Assembly (NCBI RefSeq): GCF_003130405.1
Contig: NZ_QEAS01000004.1
Location: 181,932 to 245,931, forward strand
Length of the DNA stretch: 64,000 bases
From: Pararcticibacter amylolyticus
Lineage (GTDB): Bacteria; Bacteroidota; Bacteroidia; Sphingobacteriales; Sphingobacteriaceae
Reading direction: 5' to 3'
Shown: piece after piece, positions 62,438 to 64,000 of the stretch
How the letters are laid out: each line of letters begins with the position of its first letter
How positions within the stretch are numbered: the stretch's first letter is position 1
The notes under the pieces: generated by a model
Database searches by the model: none
Seen by the model: the letters and a program-made list of their open reading frames with translations, nothing else
Told to the model about the DNA's origin: nothing
Made by a program: the position numbers and the translations under genes

Positions 62438-63892
62438 ATGAAAAAGGTTTTTATCATACTATTAGGCGTTTTAGTCATACAATCGGGCTGTAAGAAATTT
62501 AGTGAATTTCAGGTTGATCCTAATAAAACAACCATAGCTACTCCTGATCTGTTGTTGAATTCAATAGAACAAAGCGCCTTCCAGTCATCGGATATAACAG
62601 CGGCCATTGCCTGCCGCCAAATGATTTATTCAGACGCAGTCAATCTCAGCCAGTATTACGGATGGTCGAGAGCAGGATTCGGCGCCTACAATAATCTGCG
62701 TCTCGTGCTTAAAATGGAACAGGCAGCAACCGCACAGAACAAACCGGAGTATATTCCGCTTGCCCGTTTTTTCAGGGCCTGGTTTTTTCTGCAGCTTACT
62801 CAAACTTTTGGCGATATTCCATACAGCCAAGCATTGAAAGGAGATGAAGGTTTAGGTACCCCTGTTTATGATAACCAGGAAGATATCTACCTGGATATTC
62901 TGAATGAATTAAAAGAAGCCAATGGAGAAATTACATCCGGCACAACAGCTGTTAAGGGTGATATCGTTTACAATGGCAATATGCGGCAGTGGAAACAAGC
63001 TATTAACGCTTTGTCTCTGCGCGTATTAATGAGTTTGTCGCTAAAGGAGAACGACAACGAGATCAATGTAAAAAAGCGTTTTGCAGAAATTGTAAGCTCT
63101 CCGTCTGATTATCCTCTTTTTACAGGTAATGGAGATAACGCTGCTTTGAAGTTTTATGACTTACAAGGTAATCGCTATCCGTATTTTAACAATAACGATA
63201 TGCAGACCACCAACTACATGGAAGAGACTTTTGTTGATCTCCTGAAATCACTGAAGGATGTCCGGTTGTTCAGCTTTGCAGATAAAGCGCCGAAGTTTGC
63301 TTCGCTGCCCGTCACTGATTTTAATGCCTATGGCGGTACAAGAGGCAGTGCAGCTGTAAACGAAAACAAAACGCGGGTGCTTGCTGGTGAGGTATCCAAG
63401 ATCAATCCGAGATTTTATACCAATCCCACAAACGAACCAAGCATTGCACTAGGGTACGCTGAGCAGCAGTTTATTTTAGCGGAAGGTGTGGTAAGGGGCT
63501 GGATAACAGGAAACGCCAGCGATTATTATGAAAAGGGGATAGGCGCTTCTATGAGCTTTTATAAAATTGACCAGGCAGCAATTGATACTTACCTGGCTCA
63601 GAATACTGTGAAACTTTCAACAGGTAATCCTATACAACAGATTATCACACAGAAATACATCGCATCATTTTTCAACAGCGGCTGGCAACCCTTTTATGAA
63701 CAGCGGAGAACAGGTTTTCCAGTATTTGACGTTTCAGGTTCAGGTATGCTGAATGACAAGAAGATACCCAAGCGGTGGATGTATCCCGAAACTGAGTTAC
63801 AGCGTAACCAGCAACATGTTACAGAGGCTATCAGCCGGCAATATCCCGATGGCGATAATATCAACGCTGTTATGTGGCTGATAAAGCCCTGA
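62438..63892 (+). CDS. SusD-like lipoprotein (SusD-like_2 type)
   Basis: 484 residues. The signal ends VIQSGCKKFSEF, with a lipobox. The first part reads VDPNKTTIATPDLLLNSIEQ and LARFFRAWFFLQLTQTFGDIPYSQAL, both typical of the SusD-like_2 group. The C-terminal part has LGYAEQQFILAEGVVRGW and FNSGWQPFYEQRRTGFPVFD. It caps the SusC barrel encoded 12 bp upstream. A good terminator follows, so the operon ends here. Confidence 0.93.
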   Translation: MKKVFIILLGVLVIQSGCKKFSEFQVDPNKTTIATPDLLLNSIEQSAFQSSDITAAIACRQMIYSDAVNLSQYYGWSRAGFGAYNNLRLVLKMEQAATAQNKPEYIPLARFFRAWFFLQLTQTFGDIPYSQALKGDEGLGTPVYDNQEDIYLDILNELKEANGEITSGTTAVKGDIVYNGNMRQWKQAINALSLRVLMSLSLKENDNEINVKKRFAEIVSSPSDYPLFTGNGDNAALKFYDLQGNRYPYFNNNDMQTTNYMEETFVDLLKSLKDVRLFSFADKAPKFASLPVTDFNAYGGTRGSAAVNENKTRVLAGEVSKINPRFYTNPTNEPSIALGYAEQQFILAEGVVRGWITGNASDYYEKGIGASMSFYKIDQAAIDTYLAQNTVKLSTGNPIQQIITQKYIASFFNSGWQPFYEQRRTGFPVFDVSGSGMLNDKKIPKRWMYPETELQRNQQHVTEAISRQYPDGDNINAVMWLIKP

Positions 63893-63898
63893 ATTTTT

Positions 63899-63933
63899 AT
63901 CCTGCCTGCATTCGTGCGGGCCGGATATTTTTT
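63899..63933 (+). terminator. Rho-independent terminator after the second SusCD pair
   Basis: A stem with GCCTGCA and TGCGGGC closed by the stable TTCG tetraloop (63911-63914), extended by ATCC/GGAT, then ATTTTTTAT. It starts 7 bp after the SusD stop. Confidence 0.85.
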
Positions 63934-63985
63934 ATCTTCGTTGCGACATAAAAGCAACCAACACACACAATCCAATTAATACATA

Positions 63986-64000
63986 ATGAACCGATTTGTC
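63986..64000 (+). CDS. Start of a further gene (first five codons)
   Basis: An ATG at 63986 reads MNRFV before the window ends. It follows the terminator and a 50-bp untranslated stretch. Nothing can be said of its product. Confidence 0.35.

Noticed and set aside
1..64000. CRISPR arrays, tRNA or rRNA genes, insertion sequences
   Set aside because: No regular repeat-spacer pattern, no cloverleaf sequence and no transposase or integrase frame was noticed.

Overview
The window looks like a chromosomal segment of a Bacteroidota bacterium, most likely Sphingobacteriales/Sphingobacteriaceae (Pedobacter-like). The evidence is: two ECF-sigma/FecR/SusC/SusD sets, a type IX secretion C-terminal sorting domain, promoters of the Bacteroidota type (TTG, about 19-20 nt, TAnnTTTG) and families typical of the phylum (DUF2147, DUF4434, DUF1501, DUF2911, DUF5018-like). 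The genus is inferred. No tRNA, rRNA, CRISPR array, transposase or integrase was seen.

Region 1 (1-7130, minus strand) is one compact operon: a DUF2147 protein, a TolC-like outer membrane factor, an HlyD-type adaptor, a MacB-like permease, an ABC ATPase, an outer membrane beta-barrel, a tiny cysteine-rich protein, a LytS-type histidine kinase and a LytTR-type response regulator that leaves the window. It reads as an export system carrying its own two-component regulator. A 14-bp direct repeat with 21-bp period upstream is a candidate site for that regulator.

Region 2 (7228-20392) holds an S41 peptidase lipoprotein, a 2457-residue secreted mosaic protein (NHL, FN3, Ig-like, cadherin-like, FG-GAP, T9SS sorting domain), an HD nucleotidase, a GntR regulator, an orphan ilvD and a SAM methyltransferase.

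Region 3 (20876-40170, plus strand) is a polysaccharide-utilisation-type locus: sigma, FecR, SusC, SusD, a surface lipoprotein, a metallophosphoesterase-GDPD fusion, DUF4434, an N-acylglucosamine 2-epimerase-type enzyme, a FucP-family transporter, DUF1501, a TIM-barrel lipoprotein, an SGNH hydrolase and a GH20 hexosaminidase interrupted by an in-frame amber codon. Together they suggest capture and breakdown of a HexNAc-containing, perhaps phosphodiester-bearing glycan. Strong RNA hairpins sit between functional blocks.

Region 4 (40251-57078) is housekeeping and accessory: DUF2911, a ClC channel with CBS domains, a DUF892 ferritin-like protein, an endolysin-like amidase, a hybrid histidine kinase with a promoter-plus-terminator leader, a serine hydrolase, an esterase, a GNAT enzyme, a TPR-ankyrin-ankyrin operon, and an ADH/HxlR/quinone-reductase cluster with shared divergent promoters.

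Region 5 (57179-64000) is a second sigma/FecR/SusC/SusD set, followed by a terminator and the first codons of another gene.
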